Part shown: in pieces, positions 8,444 through 17,057 of the stretch
How the letters are laid out: each line of letters begins with the position of its first letter
Numbering within the stretch: the stretch's first letter is position 1
NCBI GenBank assembly: GCA_002951815.1
Contig: CP019454.1
Coordinates: 2,790,001-2,854,000 of the forward strand
Direction of reading: 5' to 3'
Source: Sulfobacillus thermotolerans
Lineage (GTDB): Bacteria > Bacillota > Sulfobacillia > Sulfobacillales > Sulfobacillaceae
DNA length: 64,000 bases
The notes under the pieces: generated by a model
Seen by the model: only the letters and a program-made list of their open reading frames with translations
Told to the model about the DNA's origin: nothing
Database searches by the model: none
Program-made: the position numbers and the translations under genes

Positions 8444-8635
8444 TTACTCCTTAGACCGTCGAGCACTGGCGTCTTCTACTTCTGTTGATCCCCACCCCTT
8501 TTGGGCTTCTTTAAACATCTTCAAGGTTTTTCCTATACTCGATCCCAATTCTGGAAGACGGCGTGGACCAAAAATTAACAAGGTCACGACAAGCAAAATA
8601 ATGACATGGAGCGGATCGAAAAGACCGGTCAACAT
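8444..8635 (-). CDS. tatA: Twin-arginine translocase subunit TatA/E
   Basis: A 63-residue TatA. One N-terminal membrane span (LHVIILLVVTLLIFG) is followed by the hinge FGPRRLPELGSSIGKTLKMFK amphipathic helix and a charged tail. TatA polymers form the pore that exports folded Tat substrates. AGGAGG precedes ATG 8633-8635. No tatC is in the window. Its position in the hydrogenase operon, upstream of a Tat-signal HyaA, suggests that it is dedicated to exporting the folded HyaAB dimer. Confidence 0.92.
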   Translation of the reverse strand: MLTGLFDPLHVIILLVVTLLIFGPRRLPELGSSIGKTLKMFKEAQKGWGSTEVEDASARRSKE

Positions 8636-8670
8636 CCCTTAAGCCTCCTATCGTGTTTTCCTTCGCCGCC

Positions 8671-9786
8671 CTAGCAAATCCGCGGTAAGGGATCCCCCAC
8701 CAACATATCGAGTACCCGTGTCCCGCCTAGCAGGGTCTCTAAAAACACCATGCCCCCGGGGTTGTCTTGAACTTCGCCAATTACGCAAGCCTGTGTCCCA
8801 TCGGGATGTTGACGCATAGCCGATAAAGCTTCCCCCACACGGTCCGAAGATACGACTGCCAGCAGTTTTCCTTCATTGGCAATCGTTAGGGGATCAAGCC
8901 CTAGAATTTCACACGCACCGCGTACGGCTGCGTCTACCGGAAGTGCCTCTTCAAAGACCTTAATGGCCACATTGGACCCTACCGCCATTTCATTCAAGGT
9001 AGTCGCCACTCCCCCACGCGTAGGGTCTTTTAATGCGTGCACACCGCTTCCTACCGCTTGCAACAACACATGCACAAGACTATAAAGGGGACGAGTGTCA
9101 CTGATGATAGGGGACTGCATCTCGATCCCCTCCCGCGTCAACATGACGGCAATCCCATGATTTCCGATGCTACCGCTTACCAAGACCTTATCCCCCGGCT
9201 TAATGTGACCTTGACCCATAGGCCACTGGCGTTCGATCACACCGACTCCCGCCGTATTGATGTAAATGCCGTCGCCCTTACCACGTGGCACCACTTTAGT
9301 GTCGCCCGTCACCACCGCGATACCAACACGCCGCGCTGCATCCGCCATAGTCGTCAGGACTTCCCGTAGTAACGCGGTCGATACTCCCTCTTCCAGTATC
9401 AATCCCGCTGACAAAGCCATAGGTCTGGCGCCTGCCATAGCCAAATCGTTAACCGTACCGTTGATGGCCAAATCTCCAATGTTTCCGCCGGGAAATATGA
9501 CGGGACTTACGGTATAACTATCTGTGGTGAAAGCTAAAGCACCTTCGCCGCACGATGGAAGAAACGTAGCCAAGGGAAGAACCGCCGCATCGTCAAGACT
9601 ATCGAGCGCTGGATTGGATAATAGAGGACGAATTAATCCTTCAATCAAATCATGGCTAGATTTTCCCCCCGCTCCGTGACTCATAGTAATCCGGTCTTCC
9701 TTCAACATCCGGTGCCGACGTCTTGCCTGCTGGGCTTTAGTAATAGCATCCAAGACTTCTTCGGGAGATTTCTTCGGTGGTGTCAT
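8671..9786 (-). CDS. hypE: Hydrogenase maturation protein HypE (carbamoyl dehydratase)
   Basis: A 371-residue PurM-like ATP-binding protein that turns the carbamoyl group on its C-terminal Cys into thiocyanate, the source of the CN ligands. The essential C-terminal PRIC is intact. The N-terminal MSHGAGGKSSHDLI and the DPTRGGVATTLNE motif are typical. About 30 extra residues precede the usual N-terminus. The ATG at 9784-9786 has AAAGGAG 7 nt upstream and overlaps the hypD stop as TGATG; a GTG one codon earlier is also in frame. Confidence 0.97.
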   Translation of the reverse strand: MTPPKKSPEEVLDAITKAQQARRRHRMLKEDRITMSHGAGGKSSHDLIEGLIRPLLSNPALDSLDDAAVLPLATFLPSCGEGALAFTTDSYTVSPVIFPGGNIGDLAINGTVNDLAMAGARPMALSAGLILEEGVSTALLREVLTTMADAARRVGIAVVTGDTKVVPRGKGDGIYINTAGVGVIERQWPMGQGHIKPGDKVLVSGSIGNHGIAVMLTREGIEMQSPIISDTRPLYSLVHVLLQAVGSGVHALKDPTRGGVATTLNEMAVGSNVAIKVFEEALPVDAAVRGACEILGLDPLTIANEGKLLAVVSSDRVGEALSAMRQHPDGTQACVIGEVQDNPGGMVFLETLLGGTRVLDMLVGDPLPRIC

Positions 9787-10931
9787 CACTCGTCTCCTTT
9801 TACCAGGGGATGCACAAGTTGTTCTCGCTCACGAGCCATAGAATAGCGCCCGTAATTGTAATAAGCTGCGCATGCGCCTTCCGCGGACACCATACACGTT
9901 CCAATCGGCTTTTCTGGCGTGCAGGCCGTGCCGAAAACTCCACACTCCCACGGTTTTATGCGGCCCCGCAAAACGGACCCGCACTGGCAAGCTGGATGGT
10001 CAGGCACATGTCGGCCGGGAATAGCAAAATGGGCTTCGGCATCAAAGGCGGCATATTCTGGGCGTAATCGCAACGCGCTGTGAGGAATTGTTCCGAGACC
10101 ACGCCATTCAAACTCCTCGCGCGGCTCCATGGTTTTGGCAATCATCTGCTGCGCCAACATATTACCTTCTGGCGAGACAACGCGACTGTATTGATTTTCA
10201 ACTTGGCGAATATCTTGACTCAGTTGACGCACGACCATTAGTACCGACTGCAAGACATCGAGCGGCTCAAAACCGGCTACTACTACCGGCTTTTCATAGG
10301 TCTGGGCGATAAAGCGGTAGGGATTCATGCCAATAACCATACTGACATGCCCTGGCGCTAAGAATCCAGAAATATCGAGCTCGGGAGAATCTAATAACGC
10401 TTGTAAGGCTGGAATCAGCATAACGTGATTGGTAAAGACCTTGAAATTGTGCACCCCGAGCGCTTGAGCCCGCGCAATTGTCACAGCCGTCGACGGAGTC
10501 GTGGTATCAAATCCAATGGCAAAAAATATCACCTGTCGCTCAGAATTCTGCTGTGCAATCTTCAACGCATCAAGCGGCGAATAGACAAAGCGCACATCGG
10601 CCCCTTGGGCTTTAATATCTATTAGACTCTGCTGCGATCCCGGTACTCGCATCATGTCAGCAAAAGTCGTAAAAATTACGCCGGGTGTTTGCGCCAAAGC
10701 CATAGCATCGTCTATACGGCCCATGGGTAAAACACACACCGGGCAGCCAGGCCCGTGTACCATTTCAATATTAGGCGGAAGCACATCCTCCAAACCATAC
10801 TTAAAAATGACATGCGTATGGCCCCCACAGACTTCCATGATTTTGACCGGTTGGCCTTTTGAAACCCGGTCAATTTCGTCACACACTCGCGCCACCAAAT
10901 CGCGGTCACGATATTCATCCATGTACTTCAT
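9786..10931 (-). CDS. hypD: Hydrogenase maturation protein HypD
   Basis: A 381-residue scaffold iron-sulfur protein on which Fe(CN)2CO is built together with HypC and HypE. Signature motifs are KIMEVCGGHTH (catalytic Cys near 40), VHGPGCPVCVLP (near 83-94), and the GFDTTTPSTA and C-terminal PxxCxCGSVLRG cluster region (HPACQCGSVLRGRIKPWEC). Length and motifs are complete. It overlaps hypE by one base and the HypC-like gene by 4 bp, so translation is probably coupled. Confidence 0.97.
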   Translation of the reverse strand: MKYMDEYRDRDLVARVCDEIDRVSKGQPVKIMEVCGGHTHVIFKYGLEDVLPPNIEMVHGPGCPVCVLPMGRIDDAMALAQTPGVIFTTFADMMRVPGSQQSLIDIKAQGADVRFVYSPLDALKIAQQNSERQVIFFAIGFDTTTPSTAVTIARAQALGVHNFKVFTNHVMLIPALQALLDSPELDISGFLAPGHVSMVIGMNPYRFIAQTYEKPVVVAGFEPLDVLQSVLMVVRQLSQDIRQVENQYSRVVSPEGNMLAQQMIAKTMEPREEFEWRGLGTIPHSALRLRPEYAAFDAEAHFAIPGRHVPDHPACQCGSVLRGRIKPWECGVFGTACTPEKPIGTCMVSAEGACAAYYNYGRYSMAREREQLVHPLVKGDE

Positions 10932-11209
10932 CGCTGTTCCTCCATCATGAAACGCGTGGGATCTTTCGGAGATAGAAGCCCCAATGCAACGCCTCCATGC
11001 ACAAGGACCTGCTGACCCACTACCACATCAGCGACTAGCGATATGTCAATTTGCCGTACACCGAAACCACTCCGCGCATAGGCCTCACCCTCGACACCCA
11101 TGGCTTCAATCGTCATGATCTCAGCGACATCTGCGCATGTTACACAGATGGGATCATCGCCTCTTTGTTGACCCATCGAAACGATGGGCACATACCACGG
11201 CGACATCAT
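10928..11209 (-). CDS. Divergent HypC/HupF-like protein
   Basis: A 93-residue protein with a CVTCADVAEIM motif followed by a small beta-barrel core ending DVVVGQQVLVHGGVALGLL, which parallels the HypC core GDWVVIHVGFA. It lacks the MCLAIP N-terminus, so the Cys2 that defines HypC is replaced in position by an internal CxxC. Genes of this type sit beside true hypC in several actinobacterial hydrogenase loci (from memory). It lies between hypC and hypD with overlaps at both ends (4 bp each). It may modulate the HypCD complex or carry the CO/CN precursor. The HypC-superfamily link is likely; the function is inferred. Confidence 0.8.
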   Translation of the reverse strand: MMSPWYVPIVSMGQQRGDDPICVTCADVAEIMTIEAMGVEGEAYARSGFGVRQIDISLVADVVVGQQVLVHGGVALGLLSPKDPTRFMMEEQR

Positions 11210-11502
11210 GATTCCTTACGCCCCTCGAAGTTCGGCGAAGGCACATCCCACAGCGCTAATTCGTCGTCTAAAGAAGTGCTTCCAAGGCTTTTCAATTCGT
11301 GCAGCATATTCTGCGCCTCTTGATCGTTAATTTTGTTCATGGCAAAGCCCACATGAATCACAACCCAATCTCCAGGCACCACTTGAATGCCTTGCTGGCT
11401 CAACAAGGAGACATCCACCATACGTCTTACGCCTGTCACATCCAATTTCGCCGAATTTTCGGATTCCAACTCCACAATTTGTCCTGGAATCGCCAAGCAC
11501 AT
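11206..11502 (-). CDS. hypC: Hydrogenase assembly chaperone HypC (copy near hypD)
   Basis: A 98-residue HypC starting MCLAIPGQIVE with the catalytic Cys2, and the conserved core VPGDWVVIHVGFAMNKIN. It partners HypD during Fe(CN)2CO assembly. The C-terminal 30 residues after ELKSLGS extend beyond the usual 75-80 residue length. AGGAGG lies 8 nt before the ATG. It is the second gene of the operon, 20 bp after hypF, and overlaps the divergent HypC-like gene. Confidence 0.95.
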   Translation of the reverse strand: MCLAIPGQIVELESENSAKLDVTGVRRMVDVSLLSQQGIQVVPGDWVVIHVGFAMNKINDQEAQNMLHELKSLGSTSLDDELALWDVPSPNFEGRKES

Positions 11503-11522
11503 ATGGATTTCCTCCTAATATC

Positions 11523-13853
11523 TCAATGATGAATTACGGGGTCACAATCACGGCTATCGGTTTGAAGCCCGCTTGACGTCATGGAGGCTTGAGCGACAAC
11601 CACTTGCCCGAAACTTAATCCGCCATCATTGGGCGGTATCTCTTGATTGATGAGCAATCGGCAGTTTTTGTCTTGAAGAAACGACGCCAATGATTGAGCA
11701 AACAGGCGGTTTTGCATTACACCTCCCGATGCTGCAATCTCGGAGATCTGGTACGCCTTCGCCACTGCACAGGCAGCACGACCAAACATTTGCGCGAGCG
11801 TGCGATGAAACCGCCCGGCGATGATATGCCGATCTTCGCCGCGGAGCAAATCCCGCACAACCGCCTCGACAAGGGGAAATGGATCAATGACACCTTGCAC
11901 GTCATTAAACAAATCTGGCAGCGCATAGGCACTCACAGTGGGGTCAGCCATGTCTTCCAATTCCAGAGCTCCTTGAGCCTCAAAATCTGCCACTAGACGA
12001 CCTGCCACTAAAGCGGCTACCGCGTCAAAGAGACGTCCCGTACTAGATGTCGGCCGGGCATGCTCCGGTGTCGCCAAAAACTGCCGAAGCACACGCCACT
12101 CCTGTCGAGGCACAGAGTGAACAAATTCCAACGGCCAAGAGGTCCAATCATCCCCAAAGATTAATTGCAGGTACGTCGCAGCCATCCGCCAGGGCTCACG
12201 TACGATCCGCTCACCTCCAACCCATGGCACATAACGTAAATGCGCTGCCCGCGTGAAATGTGACCGGGTCGCGACCAGCACTTCCCCGCCCCATATGGCC
12301 CCGTCAGAGCCTAGTCCATTGCCGTCAAGTGCCAGTCCTACGACCTTCTCGACGTTGTGCTCCGCCATCACGGACGCTACATGGGCATGATGATGTTGGA
12401 CCCGTACCACGCTAGCCGCTGGCCACGCATCCACCACATCACTGGCTCCGTAGCCATGGTGGAAATCCATGGCTATAACATCCGGTTCAAATCCTTGAAG
12501 GCTCATCATATGCGCGAGAACTTCATGGAATCGGCGCTGACCTTGATCAAACTCCAAATCGCCAATATGAGGACTAAGGATAGCTTCACGACCTTGTGCC
12601 AAACAAAATGTATTTTTCATATGGCTGCCCAAGGCCAATATCGCAAAGGCAGACGACGCCGGTAAAGGAATAGCCTCGGGAACAAATCCCCTAGCTCGAC
12701 GGAGGACTTGCCGTCCGCTGACGTTGATCTGCACAACCGAATCATCCGCTGGGACCGCAATGACGCGGTTATGTGACACAACGGCATCCACCCGCGATTG
12801 CAATTCCCTAAGGTGTTCGTCACGATAGATCATGGGAGAGCCATGAAGATTGGCACTCGTCATGACCAATACGGCTGGCAATCCTAAATCTTTAAGCCTG
12901 TGCAAAAGCAGTTCGTGTATGGGAGCGTATGGCAACATAACGCCTAACCGGTTGAGTCCTGGTGCTACCTCGGGCGCAATGGATATCACGCCTTGTCGCT
13001 TGCGGAGAAGAACAATGGGCCGAACGACAGACGCCAAAATCTGTTCTTCGCGTCTTGAAACCTCACAGAATTGGCGCGCCGTCGACGTATCCAAGCTCAT
13101 TAGTGCAAAGGGCTTAGAAGGTCTCCGTTTGAGGGTTCTTAGACGCTGAATGCTAGCACTCTCCCACGCGGCGCAGGCTAAATGATATCCCCCTATACCT
13201 TTAATGGCTAATAGCTTGCCCTGAGCTAATAAGTGGACGGTCTGGTCCAACCAGTGCTCTTGGGGCGTCACACCTAATAGCTCAACGTGCGGGCCGCATT
13301 GAGGACACCCTGTCGCCTCAGCATGAAATCGGCGGTCGTCAGGATTGTGATATTCCGTAGCACAGGGTGAACACAAAGGAAATTCTGACATCGTGGTTTG
13401 ATTTCTGTCATAAGGCAACGCCTTAACCACTGTAAAACGGGGACCACACTGGGTACAGGCAATAAACGGATACTGGTAGCGTGTATTGGTAGGGTCAAAG
13501 AGTTCGCGGCGGCAGTCGTCACACAAGCCGACATCGGCCGGAATACTGAGATGGCTGGGTCCTGTCATGTGCGTTTCCACAATCTCAAACGCGACCGAAT
13601 ACTCTAGGTCTCGCGGTTCCTCTTTGATAGACTCAATACGGGCTAAGGGAGGAGGAGTCGTAGTCAAGGTTCGCTGAAAATCGGCCACTGCCTCATAAGG
13701 CCCTTCGACTTCAATAATCACACCTTGACTATTGTTGCGCACCCAGCCCGTAAGACCCCGTGCGCATGCTTCCCGATAGACAAAGGGCCGAAACCCCACG
13801 CCTTGAACCCGTCCCTCGATAAGAAACCGCATCCTGTGTGACATGGCGTTCAT
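11523..13853 (-). CDS. hypF: Carbamoyltransferase HypF
   Basis: A 776-residue maturase that makes the carbamoyl group for HypE from carbamoyl phosphate. Domains in order are acylphosphatase (RVQGVGFRPFVYREA, residues 12-26), paired zinc fingers (CDDCRRE, CTQCGPR, CSPCATEYH, CPQCGPH; about 105-185), a YrdC-like domain (about 200-380) and a Kae1-like domain with HHHAHVASVMAEH near 475 and a C-terminal SGGVMQNRLF. It is complete. GGGAGG lies 6 nt before the ATG. It is the first gene of the minus-strand hydrogenase locus, so the main promoter should lie in 13854-14000. Confidence 0.97.
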   Translation of the reverse strand: MNAMSHRMRFLIEGRVQGVGFRPFVYREACARGLTGWVRNNSQGVIIEVEGPYEAVADFQRTLTTTPPPLARIESIKEEPRDLEYSVAFEIVETHMTGPSHLSIPADVGLCDDCRRELFDPTNTRYQYPFIACTQCGPRFTVVKALPYDRNQTTMSEFPLCSPCATEYHNPDDRRFHAEATGCPQCGPHVELLGVTPQEHWLDQTVHLLAQGKLLAIKGIGGYHLACAAWESASIQRLRTLKRRPSKPFALMSLDTSTARQFCEVSRREEQILASVVRPIVLLRKRQGVISIAPEVAPGLNRLGVMLPYAPIHELLLHRLKDLGLPAVLVMTSANLHGSPMIYRDEHLRELQSRVDAVVSHNRVIAVPADDSVVQINVSGRQVLRRARGFVPEAIPLPASSAFAILALGSHMKNTFCLAQGREAILSPHIGDLEFDQGQRRFHEVLAHMMSLQGFEPDVIAMDFHHGYGASDVVDAWPAASVVRVQHHHAHVASVMAEHNVEKVVGLALDGNGLGSDGAIWGGEVLVATRSHFTRAAHLRYVPWVGGERIVREPWRMAATYLQLIFGDDWTSWPLEFVHSVPRQEWRVLRQFLATPEHARPTSSTGRLFDAVAALVAGRLVADFEAQGALELEDMADPTVSAYALPDLFNDVQGVIDPFPLVEAVVRDLLRGEDRHIIAGRFHRTLAQMFGRAACAVAKAYQISEIAASGGVMQNRLFAQSLASFLQDKNCRLLINQEIPPNDGGLSFGQVVVAQASMTSSGLQTDSRDCDPVIHH

Positions 13854-14433
13854 CCGGAGCCTCCCACCTATTGCGCCTCCGTGATGGACTATAGATTAGA
13901 TGCAGTTCTTACCATATGTCCGAACGGCCATACCTTAATAGTCACAAATAACTACCCACGGTCCTAAAAAGTCTCGTCGTACACAGTCGTTTTTCCCCCC
14001 ATAAGCCCGCAAACCGTTGTTAGTCGTTATTTTTTACTCCAGTAAAACATCATTGAGAGCACTGTTCTGGAAGTCAAAGAATCCCATGTTATTTATCAAG
14101 TTTGTGATCTTACACAAACTTTCTAAGCTGCCAAATGGCCATGGAAAAGAGGAACCCAGCAATAGGAGACGGGTCTGGTGGACACGAACTTCGGGACCGT
14201 TAGCACCACGAACCAAGGACCTGACGGCCCATGAAGCCCTTGCGGCGTTGTTGCACAATGACAGTGCAAGCAAGGAACGACATGAGGTCATGGCCGAGCG
14301 TGAATCAAAGGGTTTGCAAAAGCCATTCTTCAAATCAAACTATCTCGTCCCTCACGCAGGCCTTGCTCAGAATGGTCAACATAGCGCGATCCTCTGGAAA
14401 AACCCAAAAGTGATAGAAGAAGGAGTGAGTCAG
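13854..14433. other. Divergent intergenic region between hypF and the DUF981 gene
   Basis: About 580 bp without a gene I can support. A frame in phase with the downstream gene is open from 14017, but this part has no ribosome site and no recognisable protein features. A 9-bp perfect inverted repeat (AAGTTTGTG, 14098-14106, with its complement at 14113-14121) could be an operator or mRNA hairpin. The region must hold promoters for both flanking units. I see no riboswitch consensus. Confidence 0.5.
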
Positions 14434-15018
14434 ATGTTTGTCGATTACTTAGCCGTAATGCTTTTGAACTTAGGCGCAGGCCTTGCCCTATTAGCCCATT
14501 ATCTCTACGTGAATCCGGGCAAAGAATATCGACGCAGTTGGGCCGCAGGATTTTTTGCCGTAGGTTTTCTTGGTCTCGTCACCTCATTGCCCATGCTGAT
14601 TATGTGGCCGTTGCCCGGAGGCTTTAATGTCGCCTACGCAGGCCCTATGCTGTTTCTCAGTATGGTCTTTTTAGCTGCGGGTCTGACCTTAATGCTAGAA
14701 TGGGAGCCCTTGATTCCCGCCATTTATGGCTTGTTTGGCGGCATTTATGCCATCATCATTGGATTTCGGCTCTTAGACCTAAAAATGGGAGCAGCTCCCG
14801 GTGTGGCCTTTGCTGGCTTCGTGCTAACGGGACTCGGTGGCATCTTAGTGCTTCCCGCTATCTATTGGCACAAGAACCGGACGCTGACTATCATCACCGC
14901 GTTAGTGCTGGGAGTTGCCGCCGTGATTTGGCTCTTCACGGGCTATGAAGCCGTATGGGCTCACATTCTCGATTTTGCTCATTATCTCCCGCCCACTATG
15001 TTACACAGCGCGAAATAA
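14434..15018 (+). CDS. DUF981-like multi-span membrane protein
   Basis: A 194-residue protein with about six membrane spans, beginning MFVDYLAVMLLNLGAGLAL. It resembles the DUF981 membrane proteins that I associate with thermoacidophiles, function unknown. It contains GPMLFLSMVFLAAGLTL and IYGLFGGIYAIIIGFRLL but no obvious catalytic motif. ATG at 14434 has AAGGAG 8 nt upstream; the much longer frame upstream is rejected as a start. It is monocistronic, ending at a strong hairpin. Confidence 0.83.
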   Translation: MFVDYLAVMLLNLGAGLALLAHYLYVNPGKEYRRSWAAGFFAVGFLGLVTSLPMLIMWPLPGGFNVAYAGPMLFLSMVFLAAGLTLMLEWEPLIPAIYGLFGGIYAIIIGFRLLDLKMGAAPGVAFAGFVLTGLGGILVLPAIYWHKNRTLTIITALVLGVAAVIWLFTGYEAVWAHILDFAHYLPPTMLHSAK

Positions 15019-15035
15019 TTCGTACGCCTATCAAA

Positions 15036-15070
15036 AAAGAGCGCTCTCTTCCTGGAAGAGAGCGCTCTTT
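15036..15070. terminator. Bidirectional intrinsic terminator
   Basis: A perfect 15-bp stem (AAAGAGCGCTCTCTT at 15036-15050, complement at 15056-15070) with a 5-nt loop. Runs of A on the left and T on the right give U-tracts on both transcripts. It separates the convergent DUF981 and EAL genes. The EAL stop codon (15069-15071) lies at its edge. Confidence 0.88.
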
Positions 15071-17039
15071 ATGCCCTAAGACTCTGATAGATCGCCTGTT
15101 TCCACCGTTTTTCTGCGACGGCACTTCCGCCCGATTCATGCCAGGCTTGATGCACTTCGAGAATTTCGTCAGGCACGGAACCATCGGCTTTCCACAAACA
15201 CAAGGACGCGTCCGCTAACGTTCGTTCCGAAACCCAGTGCCAACTGACCAATCCCCACAATCCTCCAGGCGCCGGGGATGCTGGAGAAACGCTGTGCGAA
15301 GCCCAGAATTCCACGGACTCTGGACGTCCCCATAAAAACCCTTGGCCCGCCTCCATCCCCAAAGCCTGGGCCACCGCTAAATGCTCCGACCGCTCAATGC
15401 CTTCGCCTATCATGGGGATGCCCAAGGTCTTCACAAAATTAACCATCTCTCCAAGCGTAGGAATCCATCGCCCCGGATCCTCGGCAATCCGGCGCCAAAA
15501 ACTCCGGTCAAACTTTACCCAAGCCCACGGCTCTTCCATGAGCCGATCGAAATTGGCATAGCCCGCCCCAAAATCATCGAGCGCAAGCTGCGCTCCTGCT
15601 TTCACAAGCGCACGCACGAACTGCCACCCTTTATCATCAATGCGTCCCGATTCCAAGAGTTCCAGAACCACGGTACCGCGGGCAAATCGTGTCATGGCCC
15701 GTTCCAGAATGACTTGACCGGCCGGATCCGACAACAACTCGGGTACGACATTGATCGACACCTTGGCCTGGGGCAACCGCGAGGCGTCGTGCTGCAATGC
15801 GAGAATGCCTTGGGCTAATAATTCTCGGTGGTCGGCTAGTCCCATGAGAGGGAGAAACTCCGAAGGTGCCAGCAAAGTGCCGGCTTCGGTTCGCCATCGT
15901 GCTAATTGTTCCCACTTAATCGGACGATCGCTTGCGATATCAACAATCGGTTGGTACCGCCATTCCCAATGCCCACGTGCTAAATCGCGCCGGTTCGTCC
16001 CCAAAACTTGGGCCTCTAGCCCCGGCACCAAGCTCGGCCAACTCTGACGCGTCACGAGGGCGAGCAACTCCAGCCCGTTTTTCACATCGGGATTCTGCCA
16101 CTGATGGGGATATTGACCATATAGGACAAGAACGCCTGCAGGACTGTTGGCCATATCAAGCAACGGCACATAACATACCGAACGAATCGGGTTGGGCTCA
16201 GCCTCCACATGCCGGTCGAGTGCGACCATCGTTTGATCCCACCACGCCGCCCACGCGCCGTCTTTGCTGTCTATGTCCCACAGCGCCCGAAAGTCTTGCA
16301 CAGACGCAGGCAATGAACCAGACGCAGCCAAACAGTCCCAACGGCCTTCACACCCCTGCGGCTGCCATATCTGCACCCCGATGACACCCGGTGCTTGTTG
16401 CAAAGACCTGGCGACCACGGACCACAAGGTGGCCAAATCCAGCGGCTCATGAGCGACGACGTGAAAGGTCTGCCGCAATGCATCCCACCACTGGCGCCGG
16501 GTGTCATCGAATCCCTGCAATTCGGCACGCAATTCCCGAACAATGCGCTGATCAAGAAAACTTTGTACCGCCCAGCGTTTAGGGGCCAGCCATCGCCGCG
16601 AACTGATTAAGGCTTTGACTGCCTTTTGATAGACGGTAAACGCGGCGACAAATTGTCCCTGTTCCAAACCCACCAACGCATGGGTTTGGCCAGCCTGATA
16701 AGCCCACTGGGCGATAGCGTCGTCTGGTTGATGCGGATCCATGAGCTGAATCAGATGACGGCGCATCGTCTCTTGGAGCCGAGTCCATTCGGAAGGCGTC
16801 AAAGCATCTAATATTTCGGCATTGTGCGGATCGCGGCGAATCTCGTTGTAAAACTGGATGACAAATTGGTCTGCCCCCATACGCATAATACCCTGCACGG
16901 CAGCATCAAGAGCATCGATCGAGGCCTGGCGAATAGGCAGACGTGTATTTAATGCCTGGCGGTGAATGCGTGCCACGCGAATCGCCTTGTCCAACCGTGC
17001 GCTCTTTACCGAATGTCCCACGTTACCATAACTCCTCAT
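15069..17039 (-). CDS. Globin-coupled GAF-EAL protein (probable c-di-GMP phosphodiesterase)
   Basis: A 656-residue cytoplasmic signalling protein. Residues about 40-190 look like a globin-coupled-sensor (protoglobin) domain, with the proximal-His region AGQTHALVGLEQGQFVAAF. Residues about 210-345 form a GAF-like domain. Residues about 365-610 form an EAL domain with EQLARW in place of EALLRW, SINVVP, LELLES, DDFGAGYANFDRL, KFDRSF, GEGIE and QGFLWGRP. The metal- and substrate-binding residues appear retained, so hydrolysis of c-di-GMP is plausible. It lies 18 bp after the globin-coupled chemoreceptor. ATG 17039 is the longest start; a GTG six codons later has GAGGAG 10 nt upstream and may be the real one. 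Confidence 0.85.
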   Translation of the reverse strand: MRSYGNVGHSVKSARLDKAIRVARIHRQALNTRLPIRQASIDALDAAVQGIMRMGADQFVIQFYNEIRRDPHNAEILDALTPSEWTRLQETMRRHLIQLMDPHQPDDAIAQWAYQAGQTHALVGLEQGQFVAAFTVYQKAVKALISSRRWLAPKRWAVQSFLDQRIVRELRAELQGFDDTRRQWWDALRQTFHVVAHEPLDLATLWSVVARSLQQAPGVIGVQIWQPQGCEGRWDCLAASGSLPASVQDFRALWDIDSKDGAWAAWWDQTMVALDRHVEAEPNPIRSVCYVPLLDMANSPAGVLVLYGQYPHQWQNPDVKNGLELLALVTRQSWPSLVPGLEAQVLGTNRRDLARGHWEWRYQPIVDIASDRPIKWEQLARWRTEAGTLLAPSEFLPLMGLADHRELLAQGILALQHDASRLPQAKVSINVVPELLSDPAGQVILERAMTRFARGTVVLELLESGRIDDKGWQFVRALVKAGAQLALDDFGAGYANFDRLMEEPWAWVKFDRSFWRRIAEDPGRWIPTLGEMVNFVKTLGIPMIGEGIERSEHLAVAQALGMEAGQGFLWGRPESVEFWASHSVSPASPAPGGLWGLVSWHWVSERTLADASLCLWKADGSVPDEILEVHQAWHESGGSAVAEKRWKQAIYQSLRA

Positions 17040-17057
17040 TCCGTCTCATGATAAGAT

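Noticed and set aside
14150-14330. Possible riboswitch upstream of the DUF981-like gene
   Set aside because: The GC-rich patches did not match any riboswitch consensus I know.
14017-14433. In-frame 139-codon extension upstream of the DUF981-like gene
   Set aside because: No ribosome site, no protein-like features, and a strong AAGGAG precedes the internal ATG at 14434.
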